Positions 28,156 through 37,520 of a DNA stretch of 64,000 nucleotides are shown here, in pieces. A program made the translations under genes and the position numbers. This DNA is from CBDFKQ01 sp965248855 (GTDB taxonomy: Bacteria > Bacteroidota > Bacteroidia > Cytophagales > 172606-1), in NCBI GenBank assembly GCA_965248855.1, contig CBDFKQ010000004.1:1-64000 (forward strand). Direction: 5' to 3'. A model generated the notes under the pieces. It saw only the letters and a list, made by a program, of their open reading frames with translations. It made no database searches and was not told the DNA's origin. The first letter of the stretch is position 1; each line of letters opens with the position of its first letter.

Positions 28156-28638
28156 TTATCCTTTGTTTACAATGGTTTTTAATTTGTTACGTATCTTATT
28201 CAGGTTAAACCCAACATTTGACTCCGAAAGCCCCGTTACTTCAGCAATTTCCTTATAACAATGGTCATCCATATACAATATAATAATTGCCCGCTCCACT
28301 TCTGATAGTTTTTTAATGGCTTCATACATTCGGAGCACTTTTTCGTTCTCTTCTTTATTATCCTGTGCAGCTATCGCAAACGCACTGTCGTCAATGCTAA
28401 AAAATTTTCCGCGTTTGGTTTCTTTCCTGAGCCTGGTTATAGCATTGTTAAGTGCAATCCTGTAAATCCAAGTTGAAACCTTTGAATCCCCATTAAACGA
28501 ATCATAGGCACGCCAAAGCTGCAACACTATATCCTGAAAAAGATCTTCTTTGTCTTGAAGGCTATCACAATACATATTGCAAACCTTTAAAATAAGGTTC
28601 TTGTTGTTGGTTATTAGTATAACGAACTTTTCTTTCAT
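28156..28638 (-). CDS. ECF RNA polymerase sigma factor
   Basis: 160 aa. Region 2 is seen at about 20-90 (DKEDLFQDIVLQLWRAYDSF, STWIYRIALNNAITRLRKE) and region 4 at about 105-158 (LSEVERAIIILYMDDHCYKE, IAEVTGLSESNVGFNLNKIR). This is a sigma-70 family member of the extracytoplasmic-function type, forming an operon with the membrane protein at 27504. What signal it answers is not visible. Confidence 0.92.
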   Translation of the reverse strand: MKEKFVILITNNKNLILKVCNMYCDSLQDKEDLFQDIVLQLWRAYDSFNGDSKVSTWIYRIALNNAITRLRKETKRGKFFSIDDSAFAIAAQDNKEENEKVLRMYEAIKKLSEVERAIIILYMDDHCYKEIAEVTGLSESNVGFNLNKIRNKLKTIVNKG

Positions 28639-28818
28639 AGAAATAACGTTTATACAATTAGTCGCGTAGCATCAATAAACCTTAGCATAAATTAAAATTA
28701 ATTAATATAAATGATAAAAAAGGTATTTAGAAAGCTTGTTAAGCGGTTTATTGCAATGGTCAATTCTCCTATTGATTAGAAAAAACACAATCATTTAGAT
28801 TTAAAATTTTAATATCTT

Positions 28819-28826
28819 TATTTTTG
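28819..28826 (+). promoter_or_regulatory. -7 box candidate before the CDF transporter
   Basis: TATTTTTG fits TAnnTTTG, 30 bp before ATG 28856. The -33 element is unclear. Confidence 0.35.
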
Positions 28827-28855
28827 ATCCGATTCTAATTTGCGAAATTATCTAT

Positions 28856-29773
28856 ATGGAACACTCACATGATCATAACCACCATAATCATTCTGTTGAA
28901 TTAAAAGATGTTAATAATGCTTTTATAATTGGGATCGTTTTAAATTTTTTATTTGTAATTATTGAAAGTGGAGTTGGTTTTTATACTCATGCTTTAGCCT
29001 TACTAACCGATGCCGGTCATAATTTAAGTGATGTAGCTGCACTTGGTCTATCATTGATAGCCTTTCGCCTGGTTAAAGTTAAACCGAATAACAGATTTAC
29101 GTATGGATTTAAAAAAACAACCGTTTTAGTGACTTTACTTAATTCTTTACTATTGATATTGGTTATTGGCGGAATTGCATATGAAGCGATTATGCGCTTT
29201 TTTAATCCGCAACCAATAGAAGGTAAAACAATGGCATTAGTGGCCTTAATCGGGATTTTTATAAATGCTTTTACGGCTTACCTTTTTTTAAAAAATAAAG
29301 AACATGATTTAAACGTAAAAGCCGCTTACCTGCATTTGTTTTCAGATGCCTTAGTATCGGCAGGGGTAGTAGTAGGTGGTTTGCTTATTTTTTTTACAAA
29401 CTGGTTCTGGTTGGATAGTTTAATAAGCCTTATTATAGCAGGGGTAATAGTTGGGAGTACGTGGAGGTTATTAAGAGACAGTTTGCAATTATCTTTGGAT
29501 GCAGTTCCTAAAAATGTAGACCTGAATAAAGTAATATCTGTTGCAAACAATATACCGGGTATTGAAAACATACATCATATACATGTGTGGGCAATGAGTA
29601 CTACCGAAACCGCATTGACTGCTCATTTGGTAATTAATAGTGATATTGATAATGAACATATGGAAGAGATTAAAAATAAGTTCAGGCACGAGCTCATGCA
29701 TTTAAATGTACAACACATCACTCTTGAAACCGAACAAAAAGCATGTGACAAAAATGAATGTAAAGTAAATTAA
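28856..29773 (+). CDS. cation diffusion facilitator (CDF/CzcD-like) metal exporter
   Basis: 305 aa. A His-rich N-terminus (HSHDHNHHNHS) precedes six membrane helices. Metal-site residues occur as LLTDAGHNLSDV in helix 2 and HLFSDALVSAGVV in helix 5 (HxxxD/DxxxD). The C-terminal cytoplasmic domain has IENIHHIHVWAMSTTETAL. The family exports Zn, Co or Cd by proton exchange. CzcD-type is the best match. Single gene, no metal regulator adjacent. Confidence 0.93.
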   Translation: MEHSHDHNHHNHSVELKDVNNAFIIGIVLNFLFVIIESGVGFYTHALALLTDAGHNLSDVAALGLSLIAFRLVKVKPNNRFTYGFKKTTVLVTLLNSLLLILVIGGIAYEAIMRFFNPQPIEGKTMALVALIGIFINAFTAYLFLKNKEHDLNVKAAYLHLFSDALVSAGVVVGGLLIFFTNWFWLDSLISLIIAGVIVGSTWRLLRDSLQLSLDAVPKNVDLNKVISVANNIPGIENIHHIHVWAMSTTETALTAHLVINSDIDNEHMEEIKNKFRHELMHLNVQHITLETEQKACDKNECKVN

Positions 29774-29938
29774 AAAATTTACTGACGTATCTACCCGCAA
29801 TTAAAAAGTTTGTTATTTTTAAAGTCCGGCTAACAAAACGATGAGAGGGTATAAATTTAAAAATGAAATGCCTATTTAGATAGGTTTTCTGATATTATAT
29901 AATAAGTGAGTGATTTTAAGAAGATTATTAAAAAGTAG

Positions 29939-30012
29939 TGATTCCAACAGGAATCGAACCTGTAACCTACTGCTTAGAAGGCAGTTGCTCTATCCAATTG
30001 AGCTATGGAACC
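29939..30012 (-). tRNA. tRNA-Arg (TCT)
   Basis: Acceptor GGTTCCA pairs with TGGAATC; anticodon stem ACTGC/GCAGT holds loop CTTCTAA with anticodon TCT; T-loop TTCGATT. Standard D arm. CCA is not encoded. Confidence 0.95.
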
Positions 30013-30090
30013 ATGTTGTAAAATTACCTTTTAAGTAAAAATGATAAATTAAATGTAAATTTTTTACACTTAATTTATCATTTTTATTAG

Positions 30091-30165
30091 TCGGGGTGGC
30101 AAGATTCGAACTTGCGACCTCCTGGTCCCAAACCAGGCGCGATAACCGAGCTACGCTACACCCCG
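30091..30165 (-). tRNA. tRNA-Pro (TGG)
   Basis: Acceptor CGGGGTG/CACCCCG; anticodon stem CCTGG/CCAGG around loop TTTGGGA gives TGG; T-loop TTCGAAT. CCA not encoded. Confidence 0.95.
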
Positions 30166-30207
30166 ATACTAAATTTTTTCCATTTACCAAATGGCCCAAA
30201 GTTTTGA

Positions 30208-30297
<90 letters not shown>

Positions 30298-30407
30298 ATG
30301 ATGTGCCAAAAGATTTGGGAATGCAAATATAGGGAAAAGCTTTTTATTTTACCAAATAATAAAATTGAAATATAATAATTATTTACGCCCGGGTTTAAAA
30401 AATAAAA

Positions 30408-30442
30408 AACCTGCCTTTACAAAGTACGGGCAGGCTTTGAAA
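30408..30442 (-). terminator. terminator of the lipoprotein gene at 30453
   Basis: AACCTGCC with GGGCAGGCTT arms. On the minus strand the stem is followed by a T-rich stretch. Confidence 0.65.
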
Positions 30443-30452
30443 AAATAAATTC

Positions 30453-31115
30453 TTATTTTTTAGAAAGTTCTGTCAGTTTTATACTTTTTGCAACACTTTT
30501 TACAAAATCAGTTTCTGTTTGGTTGTTTGCATTTACTTCAACCCAAAACCTATATCCTGTTCCTACACTTAAAGTAGCATCTTTTGTTTTTTTCTTAAAA
30601 CTTTCAATGGCTGTTGTTTTATCAACACCTATATCTACTTTGCCGGTTCTTTCATCATCGCTATCTATAGAGAACATTCCGATCATTGTATACAGGCCTT
30701 GAAAGGTTCCATAAGCAGCATTATAATCCACAATTTTAACTTTTAATGTGTTGTTATCATCTTTTTTATAATTCTGTTCAACTTCTGTGTATGAAGAACC
30801 GGCCATATTTACTGTCTGGCCTTTTGGATCACCGTCTTTTTTATAACCTGAAGGTGCATCAGGAAGGAATTTTTCCAACTCTTTATAAGGCATAGCGAGG
30901 GTATCACCTTTTGCCTTGCGTTCTGCAATTACTTTATCTGCTTCATCCGTTTTCTCTTTCATTTTGTCTACATTTTTAGACATTTTTTCCATTGCCGAAA
31001 AAGCATTGTCTTTGTCTGATATAGTTTCTACATCATCTTTCTTTTTTCCACCACAACTTGTAAAAATGATGGTTAAGCCTAAAAAGGCAACTGCGTAAAA
31101 ATTTTTAAATTTCAT
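30453..31115 (-). CDS. lipoprotein of unknown function
   Basis: 220 aa. Lipobox FTSCGG after MKFKNFYAVAFLGLTIIF marks a lipoprotein. A Lys/Asp/Glu-rich helical part follows (AMEKMSKNVDKMKEKTDEAD), then a folded region with LEKFLPDAPSGYKKDGDPKG, NTLKVKIVDYNAAYGTF and RFWVEVNANNQTE. The layout recalls Bacteroidota lipoproteins that end in a PsbP-like or stress-type domain, but I cannot name one. Alone between tRNA genes and dtd. Confidence 0.65.
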   Translation of the reverse strand: MKFKNFYAVAFLGLTIIFTSCGGKKKDDVETISDKDNAFSAMEKMSKNVDKMKEKTDEADKVIAERKAKGDTLAMPYKELEKFLPDAPSGYKKDGDPKGQTVNMAGSSYTEVEQNYKKDDNNTLKVKIVDYNAAYGTFQGLYTMIGMFSIDSDDERTGKVDIGVDKTTAIESFKKKTKDATLSVGTGYRFWVEVNANNQTETDFVKSVAKSIKLTELSKK

Positions 31116-31217
31116 TTTTTTTTATTTAAGGTAAATTATTAGTGATAAAAATATTTGAATTATGAGATACTTACAAAGTAATATTTTTTTAATGATTTTA
31201 CTTGAGTTTAGTAACCT

Positions 31218-31670
31218 TTAAATCTTATTCTTTGAATCTATAACAATGGTTACAGGCCCGGTGTTTAATAAATTAACTTTCATATCTGCACCAAACTCAC
31301 CCGTCATCACTTTTTTATTTATCTCCTTTTCCAAAAGTAAAATCACTGTGTTATATAATGGTATTGCCTGTTCAGGCTTTGCAGCTTCAATAAAAGATGG
31401 GCGGTTGCCTTTTTTGGTTGATGATATTAACGTAAACTGACTGACTATCAATAAATCCCCATTTACATCCATTACCGATAAATTCATTTTATCATTCTCG
31501 TCAGAAAATATCCTCATGTTTACAATTTTTTTTACCAGCCATTCTGCATCTGCTTCACTGTCGGTGTGAGTAATTCCCAATAAAATCAGTAAGCCTTCAT
31601 CTATTTTACTTTTTAAAATATTATTAATAGTTACACTTGCAAAAGATACTCTTTGAATAACTGCAATCAT
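31218..31670 (-). CDS. dtd: D-aminoacyl-tRNA deacylase
   Basis: 150 aa, the full DTD length. It has the catalytic SQFTL motif (ILVSQFTLISSTKKGNRPSF-like region) and the C-terminal cross-subunit motif NTGPVTI, which acts through its Gly-Pro to reject L-aminoacyl groups. The start MIAVIQRVSFASVTI is standard. It removes D-amino acids, and Gly from tRNA-Ala, in translation quality control. Monocistronic. Confidence 0.96.
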   Translation of the reverse strand: MIAVIQRVSFASVTINNILKSKIDEGLLILLGITHTDSEADAEWLVKKIVNMRIFSDENDKMNLSVMDVNGDLLIVSQFTLISSTKKGNRPSFIEAAKPEQAIPLYNTVILLLEKEINKKVMTGEFGADMKVNLLNTGPVTIVIDSKNKI

Positions 31671-31724
31671 AATTTAAAAACAGGAAAGAGGAATGAAAAT
31701 GACATAGTAATAAACAATATTCAG

Positions 31725-31785
31725 AATGTAAAATATCAATATTTCAATATCAAGATATTAATATTTTCATTGCAATATGAATATA
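31725..31785. repeat. AT-rich inverted repeats between dtd and the coiled-coil gene
   Basis: Several overlapping AATATC/GATATT palindromes (AATATCAATATTTCAATATC, then AAGATATTAATATT) form a patch related to the AT-rich intergenic repeat seen at 15903 and 39501. Confidence 0.4.
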
Positions 31786-31853
31786 AATGACGAAATTTAA
31801 GTATTAGAAAAGAGAAGAAAGACATTAGACAAAAGATAACTAAATTAAAAAAC

Positions 31854-32399
31854 ATGATTAATTCACTTACCTCTATCGCTGCCATTGAAACCGTTTTAAT
31901 GAGATTGACAATTAAACAAAAGCAGTTTATTTACCAAATAGCAAGACTGGAATACAGGATTTATAAAAATTTGTTGAAATGGAATGAAGTAAATGCAATT
32001 ATTGCTGAAGAAGAACAAAATATAAAATCTCTAAATGCCGCCATACGGGCTGCCGGTAAGGGAAAAGTAGCCGAAAAATTAGTAATATGGAAAACAAAGG
32101 CTGAAAACAAACTTTTTAAGCTTAACCTACGAAAAAATAAAATTGATATTGCTAAAGTGGTTATAAATCAATCGAAACTGGAACAAATCAAACACGCTCT
32201 AATTGCCCTTGAAAAAGATATTAGCGAAATTGAAGAGCAAAAACAACGTTTTTCTGTTGAGATAACTGAAAATAAAAATGAAATGCCAAATAACAGTATT
32301 TTTGAATCATGGGAAAAAATCAGACAAACCAATGAAGAAAACCCTGTTAACAAATCTATAAAAGCATTTCTGAAAGAAAGCCTTTTAATGGCTGGTTAG
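31854..32399 (+). CDS. coiled-coil protein of unknown function
   Basis: 181 aa, almost all predicted helix. Heptad-like runs with Lys, Glu, Ile and Leu cover about 12-145 (AEEEQNIKSLNAAIRAAGKG, HALIALEKDISEIEEQKQRF). A less charged tail (NNSIFESWEKIRQTNEENP) ends the protein. No signal peptide or membrane helix. No family recognised; the coding pattern and ATG start look genuine. Confidence 0.55.
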   Translation: MINSLTSIAAIETVLMRLTIKQKQFIYQIARLEYRIYKNLLKWNEVNAIIAEEEQNIKSLNAAIRAAGKGKVAEKLVIWKTKAENKLFKLNLRKNKIDIAKVVINQSKLEQIKHALIALEKDISEIEEQKQRFSVEITENKNEMPNNSIFESWEKIRQTNEENPVNKSIKAFLKESLLMAG

Positions 32400-32801
32400 G
32401 AAAGATAAGTAATATTATCATCATTACATTGGTATTTTAATTAGTATTCCTCCCTCTTCCCGTGGCAGGTGTCTCACCTGACACTAAACTCCTCCCGAGA
32501 AAAATCTTATTTTTAAATAATTATTGTATTAATTTTAATAGGCGATAAATAAAGATGCACCTAAATTAAATTTTAGATCTATCTAAAAATTTTATCTTCA
32601 ATACAAATATAATTTTTAGATTTGCCAAGAAGTTGAAGATTCAATTTGACATATTTTATTTATTTAAGATTTTTGAAAAAGAAAAATTCTAAAGACAATC
32701 TTATAAAATAATGGTTTACCGGTTTATATAATTAAAATCTCCCGGTTCATCTCACTCATTATTAAATACTATTGGCAAAACTTCACAAAAAAATTATTTA
32801 C
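32400..32801. other. non-coding DNA with one dispersed palindromic repeat
   Basis: About 400 bases of AT-rich DNA ahead of a TonB receptor. The only ordered element seen is the GC-richer repeat at 32456-32500, listed separately. Confidence 0.45.
32456..32500 (+). repeat. dispersed palindromic repeat (CAGGTG-tct-CACCTG), copy 1
   Basis: CTTCCCGTGGCAGGTG followed by tct, CACCTGACACTAAACT and a CTCCCG tail. Nearly identical to 36358-36395. The core CAGGTGTCTCACCTG is a perfect 6-bp palindrome with a 3-base loop. Confidence 0.8.
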
Positions 32802-35267
32802 ATGTTGAGAATAAGTTTTCTTTCCGTTTTATTATTCACTGTCGGTTTACAGGTTTTTTCGCAAAACAGATTGATAACCGGAACGGTAAGAGACAAAAGC
32901 AATAATGAAATTCTTAGTTATTGTAATGTCATAATATTAAATAGTACTATTGGTACTACCACTGATGAAAAAGGGAATTTTAAATTAGAAATACAACCAC
33001 AGTTTATAAATCCAAAATTAATCATTTCATACTTAGGCTTTAATAGTAAAACCGTTGTGATTGAAGAGGCAAAAAATGATTATTTGGTTTATCTTGAAGT
33101 TAAGAAAGGTACCCTTGACGAAGTTGTGGTAACAGGAGTTACAAAAGCCACCCTTTTAAAAGAAAATCCGGTAGCAATTGTAAGCATTTCTTCAAAGGCA
33201 ATTGAAAAATCAGCAGAAAGTAATATAATAGACGTATTAGTAAAAAATGTACCGGGATTAAATGCAGTTAAAACCGGCCCAAATATTTCAAAACCTTTTA
33301 TAAGAGGGCTTGGCTATAATAGGGTTTTAACACTTTATGACGGAGTTAGGCAAGAAGGTCAACAATGGGGCGATGAACATGGTATCGAAGTGGATGCCTA
33401 TAATATTGAAAGGGCGGAAGTGATAAAAGGCCCTTCCAGTTTAATGTATGGCTCAGATGCCTTGGCAGGAGTAGTGAGCATAATGCCATCAAAACCAACT
33501 GAAACTGATGGAAAAATTAGAGGTAAATATATTTCTGAATATCAAAGTAACAATGGATTGATTGGTGCCGGATTGAGATTAAACTTTAGAAATACCAAAT
33601 GGCTTTGGGCCGCAAGAGGTTCGTACAGAATAGCAAAAAATTATACCAATAAAATAGATAATAGGGTTTATAACACCGGTTTTAATGAAAAAAATGCTTC
33701 TCTGTTGGTTGGGCATACTTCTTCCAAAGGTTTTTCTAATTTAAATTTTACTTTATATGAAAATTTTCAGGGGATACCGGATGGAAGCAGAGACTCTTTA
33801 AGTAGAAAGTTTTCGAAACAAATCGGCGAAAGTTTGTCGGATGACATAAAAGTCAGGCCAATTGTGAGTGATCAAGAATTAAATTCATATCAATTAAGCC
33901 CATTACATCAACTGATTCAACATTACAGGGTTTATGTAAATAATAATTATCAAATAGGCAAAGGAGAGATAGATTTCAATATAGCATTTCAACAAAATGT
34001 CAGAAAAGAATTTAATCATCCAACCATGCCTTCTCAACCCGGGCTTTCAGTCAGGCTGAATACTTTTAACTATAATCTTAAATACAATGCTCCGGCTTTT
34101 TTAAATATTGAAACTTCATTTGGTTTAAACGGAATGAATCAAATGAATAAAAATAAAAATGGTACAGATTTTCCAATTCCGGATTACGTATTGTTTGATA
34201 TTGGCGCTTACTCATTCTTGAAGTGGAAAAGTGCAAAGTGGACTATTAGTGGCGGACTAAGATATGATACCAGACACGTAAAAGCCAAAGATTTTTATAT
34301 TAGAAAAAATCCTGATAATCAATTCGATGAGCACGTATTAAGTGCCGATATAGAAGGCGCTAAATTACAGTTTCCTTATTTTAGCCAAGTCTTTAATGGA
34401 ATTTCACTTAGTGTTGGAAGCACTTATAAAATAAATGATTTTTTTTCTGTAAAAGCTAACATTGCCAGAGGCTACAGGGCTCCAAACATTTCTGAAATTG
34501 CATCAAATGGATTAGACCCCGGTGCTCACATTATATACATTGGAAATAAAAATTTTCAACCGGAATTCAGCTTTCAGCAAGACCTTGGGATAATGGGGAC
34601 ATTAAAAGAGATATCAGGTTCAGTAAGTGTTTTTAATAACAATCTTCAAAATTATATTTATTTAGGATTGCTCAGTGATGCAAATGGAAAAGCTATTTTA
34701 GATCCACAAGGCAATAAAACATTTCAATATCTTCAGGCATCTGCAAGATTATATGGTTTGGAGGCTACTTTTAATTACAATCCGTCTTTTATAAAAGGTT
34801 TTGGTTTTAATTCAAATCTATCAACCGTTTATGGGTTTAATAAAAAAGAAGAATTTTCAGGCAAAGGTCTTAATGGTGAGTATTTACCTTTTATACCACC
34901 GGTGAAATTAATTGTAGGCGTTAATCAGGATTTTAAAACCAAATATAAATTTATAAAAAATATTAATCTTAAAGCCGACCTTGAACATAGTGGTGCACAA
35001 AATCGCTACCTTTCCTTATTTAATACTGAAACACCTACAAAGTCATTTAATATTTTTAATGTTGGTGTAGGAACAGATATTGAATTTAATGAAAGAAATA
35101 AGTTACAATTCCAATTTCAAATAAATAATGTGTTTGATATGGTTTACCAATCAAATTTAAGCCGCTTAAAATATTTTGAATATTATTCAAAAACCCCAAA
35201 TGGATTTTCCGGAATGTATGGAATGGGAACGAATTTTTGTTTTAAAGTGATTTTGGGATTTGAATAA
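32802..35267 (+). CDS. TonB-dependent receptor
   Basis: 821 aa from ATG 32802 (an in-frame TTG 30 bp earlier adds no signal sequence). Signal peptide ends QVFSQ. A CarboxypepD_reg-like domain follows (ITGTVRDKSNNEILSYCN, GTTTDEKGNF), then a plug (DVLVKNVPGLNAVKTGPN, IRGLGYNRVLTLYDGVRQEG, VIKGPSSLMYGSDALAGV) and a barrel. The segment QQWGDEHGIEVDAYN is typical of small-cofactor or metal-type receptors as I recall, not of SusC. Ligand unknown, no partner gene beside it. Confidence 0.92.
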   Translation: MLRISFLSVLLFTVGLQVFSQNRLITGTVRDKSNNEILSYCNVIILNSTIGTTTDEKGNFKLEIQPQFINPKLIISYLGFNSKTVVIEEAKNDYLVYLEVKKGTLDEVVVTGVTKATLLKENPVAIVSISSKAIEKSAESNIIDVLVKNVPGLNAVKTGPNISKPFIRGLGYNRVLTLYDGVRQEGQQWGDEHGIEVDAYNIERAEVIKGPSSLMYGSDALAGVVSIMPSKPTETDGKIRGKYISEYQSNNGLIGAGLRLNFRNTKWLWAARGSYRIAKNYTNKIDNRVYNTGFNEKNASLLVGHTSSKGFSNLNFTLYENFQGIPDGSRDSLSRKFSKQIGESLSDDIKVRPIVSDQELNSYQLSPLHQLIQHYRVYVNNNYQIGKGEIDFNIAFQQNVRKEFNHPTMPSQPGLSVRLNTFNYNLKYNAPAFLNIETSFGLNGMNQMNKNKNGTDFPIPDYVLFDIGAYSFLKWKSAKWTISGGLRYDTRHVKAKDFYIRKNPDNQFDEHVLSADIEGAKLQFPYFSQVFNGISLSVGSTYKINDFFSVKANIARGYRAPNISEIASNGLDPGAHIIYIGNKNFQPEFSFQQDLGIMGTLKEISGSVSVFNNNLQNYIYLGLLSDANGKAILDPQGNKTFQYLQASARLYGLEATFNYNPSFIKGFGFNSNLSTVYGFNKKEEFSGKGLNGEYLPFIPPVKLIVGVNQDFKTKYKFIKNINLKADLEHSGAQNRYLSLFNTETPTKSFNIFNVGVGTDIEFNERNKLQFQFQINNVFDMVYQSNLSRLKYFEYYSKTPNGFSGMYGMGTNFCFKVILGFE

Positions 35268-35353
35268 AACTTCTCCTTTTTTATTGCCTTTGTTGGTATT
35301 TTACTATCCAAGGGTACGATCAATAATAATTCACTTTGAGATAAAAAATATTT

Positions 35354-36331
35354 ATGAGTCTGATAATAAATAATGAGCCAATTAATATTCAGAACACTAT
35401 ATATATAATCGGATTTGGAGCCATTGGTAAGTCGCTTGCTGTTTTTTTAAAATTGGCCGGAAAGCATGTAGTGATATTAAGAGGAAGTGTTGATGATGGA
35501 AGTATAATTACAGAAAATATTGAGGTAGAGACGGAAGACGGCATTATACACAAAGCGACGATAGAAGTTGGAACCTTAAGCGCTTATGATACTTTAAACG
35601 GCATTATTGTTTTAGCAAATAAATCATATGGAAACGAACATTTGGCTATTGCTCTTAAAAACAAAATTGGTTCTTCACCCATCGTGCTTCTACAAAACGG
35701 ATTGGGTGTAGAGAAATCGTTTATAGACAATGGTTTCTCTCAAGTTTACCGTTGCGTGCTTTTTGTAACCGGCCAATCAACAGGCCAAAATCAAATTCGA
35801 TTTAAACCTGTAGCCATCAGCCCTGTTGGAATAGAAAATGGAAATTTAAATATTCTTAATTTTATCATAAAAGAACTCTATACTACTCATTTTGAATTTA
35901 AAAGTGAGGAACAAATCCAAAAAGTTATTTGGAAGAAAGCGATAGTTAATAGTGTGTTTAACTCTGTTTGCTCGTTACTTGAAGTAGATAACGGTATATT
36001 TCATCGAAACGAAGCCTCTTTAGGAATTGCCAGGCGGGTAATTTTCGAATGTACTGCTATTGCCAAACAAAAAGGTATCATTATCCATCCGGATGAAGTT
36101 GAAGAAAGCCTGTTACAAATTAGCAAATCCTCCGATGGGCAGCTTATATCCACTTTGCAAGACATTCTTAATAAAAGAAAAACCGAAATAGAAACATTAA
36201 ATTTTGAAATAGTACGGATTGCCGAAAGCCTTGATAGCGTAGAGACTGTGAGGGTTACAAAACTTCTGGGTGAGCTTACCAAACTTAAAGCCGATGCCCG
36301 TCTACTCAGTTCTCTTAAAAGAGACCTATAA
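35354..36331 (+). CDS. 2-dehydropantoate 2-reductase (ketopantoate reductase) family protein
   Basis: 325 aa. The NAD(P)-binding glycine motif is IIGFGAIGKSLAVFL at about 14-28. The C-terminal ApbA domain shows WKKAIVNSVFNSVCSLLEV with the catalytic Lys and conserved Asn residues, and later LQDILNKRKTEIETLNFEIV. PanE reduces ketopantoate to pantoate on the way to coenzyme A. Paralogues with other substrates are common, so the exact reaction is not certain. The family LQDI--R-TEI motif near the C-terminus favours the true enzyme. Confidence 0.85.
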   Translation: MSLIINNEPINIQNTIYIIGFGAIGKSLAVFLKLAGKHVVILRGSVDDGSIITENIEVETEDGIIHKATIEVGTLSAYDTLNGIIVLANKSYGNEHLAIALKNKIGSSPIVLLQNGLGVEKSFIDNGFSQVYRCVLFVTGQSTGQNQIRFKPVAISPVGIENGNLNILNFIIKELYTTHFEFKSEEQIQKVIWKKAIVNSVFNSVCSLLEVDNGIFHRNEASLGIARRVIFECTAIAKQKGIIIHPDEVEESLLQISKSSDGQLISTLQDILNKRKTEIETLNFEIVRIAESLDSVETVRVTKLLGELTKLKADARLLSSLKRDL

Positions 36332-36357
36332 TCTTAAATTTTGTTAAAAGAACTTAT

Positions 36358-36395
36358 CTTCCCGTGTCAGGTGTCTCACCTGACACTAAACTGAG
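36358..36395 (+). repeat. dispersed palindromic repeat, copy 2
   Basis: CTTCCCGTGTCAGGTGTCTC then ACCTGACACTAAACTGA; here the palindrome extends to GTGTCAGGTG/CACCTGACAC, 10 bp. Confidence 0.85.
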
Positions 36396-36614
36396 ATTTG
36401 TATTAAGCCATAAGATAAAATCATGTATATCATATGCCTATTTCAATAAATTATTATCAGTGAAACTATTTCTTTAAAAAGCACTTAACTTTTAGATTTT
36501 CAATATCCCACTAAAATACTTTGAATAATAATTTGTTTTCATTTAATTTAAGCGTTTTATAAAGAATAGTTACTTAAAAGCTATTCACTTATAAAGATAA
36601 AAACAAATTAAAAT

Positions 36615-37424
36615 ATGAGTTACGAAAAACCTCCTTTAAAATTAAATGTGCTGTTAGCTAAAACAGATCATTTACAATCCATTTTTAGAAAACTAATAGA
36701 AGATTATGTAAAATTCTTTAAAACAAAGCAAGGCGAGTTCAGAGGAGAAAGAAAAACATACCAGGCCTTGCCCGATTCGGTGGATTTTCCCAATGATAGA
36801 AAAAATGAATTGGTGGTAACCACAGTAAAAGAGAAACTTGATTGGATGGTTGACAATTCTAAAGAATATATTGATGCCTTGTTCAGTCAAGAACTTACCA
36901 ATGCACTTGGTATTGCCAAAGCAAGGTTAATTGTTGATGGCGAAGAATGGGGCGAATTTACTTCACTTGAACTGCTCAGGTTAAAGTCGTTATTAGAAAA
37001 CGGGACTTTTAAAGAATTGTATGAAAACATTCCGGTTAGAAATGATGATGAAATATGGGAAACCAATTCGGAAGAAATGTATATCGGCCGCGAAATTTTT
37101 GAAAGCGCATTGTTAAAAGGCGATAGGATGACAACAATAAAAGAAACCTTTATTCTTGAAGATCCCAACCTTGGAAAAAATGTAGACATAAAGAATTATA
37201 CTCCCGTAACAGCTACTCGTGATAAACCATCAAAACTTGGGGAATTTACATTTCAGAAATTTTCGGGGGAGTGGTCGCACAGGCAGCGCGCAGAACTTTT
37301 ACGCAGAAGAAGCACCTTACTTACTTCGGTAATTGAAGCGCTCAAAATTTGCAATGAAGTAGAAGTTCAAAAGAGCACATTAACAGCAAATAAAATATTT
37401 TCTTTCCTTCACGGTGGAAAATAA
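36615..37424 (+). CDS. uncharacterised protein encoded next to tRNA-like RNAs
   Basis: 269 aa, soluble, without signal peptide or membrane helix. It opens PPLKLNVLLAKTDHLQSIF, which is helical; then KTYQALPD, a helical region about 60-90 and LIVDGEEWGEFTSLELLRLK. The middle has DDEIWETNSEEMYIG and the end a basic helix, RQRAELLRRRSTLLTSVIEA. From memory its layout (KLN--LA at the start, KTYQ, VDG-------S---LL-L, W near 150, short helical tail) matches an uncharacterised family also found in Streptomyces, possibly DUF7873; this was not searched. Basic C-terminus and the tRNA-like RNAs directly downstream suggest an RNA-binding role, which is inference. ATG start is unambiguous. Confidence 0.7.
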   Translation: MSYEKPPLKLNVLLAKTDHLQSIFRKLIEDYVKFFKTKQGEFRGERKTYQALPDSVDFPNDRKNELVVTTVKEKLDWMVDNSKEYIDALFSQELTNALGIAKARLIVDGEEWGEFTSLELLRLKSLLENGTFKELYENIPVRNDDEIWETNSEEMYIGREIFESALLKGDRMTTIKETFILEDPNLGKNVDIKNYTPVTATRDKPSKLGEFTFQKFSGEWSHRQRAELLRRRSTLLTSVIEALKICNEVEVQKSTLTANKIFSFLHGGK

Positions 37425-37520
37425 TTTTTATAAAGATCCAACTTAGCCTTAGCATCAGCCTCAACCTAAGCATGACAGACCTCTATCATTTAGCGTTGTG
37501 TTGGAAGCATCAGGTTTAAG

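Noticed and set aside
31725..31785. CRISPR-like repeat patch
   Set aside because: Short overlapping AT palindromes without regular repeat-spacer units and without cas genes.
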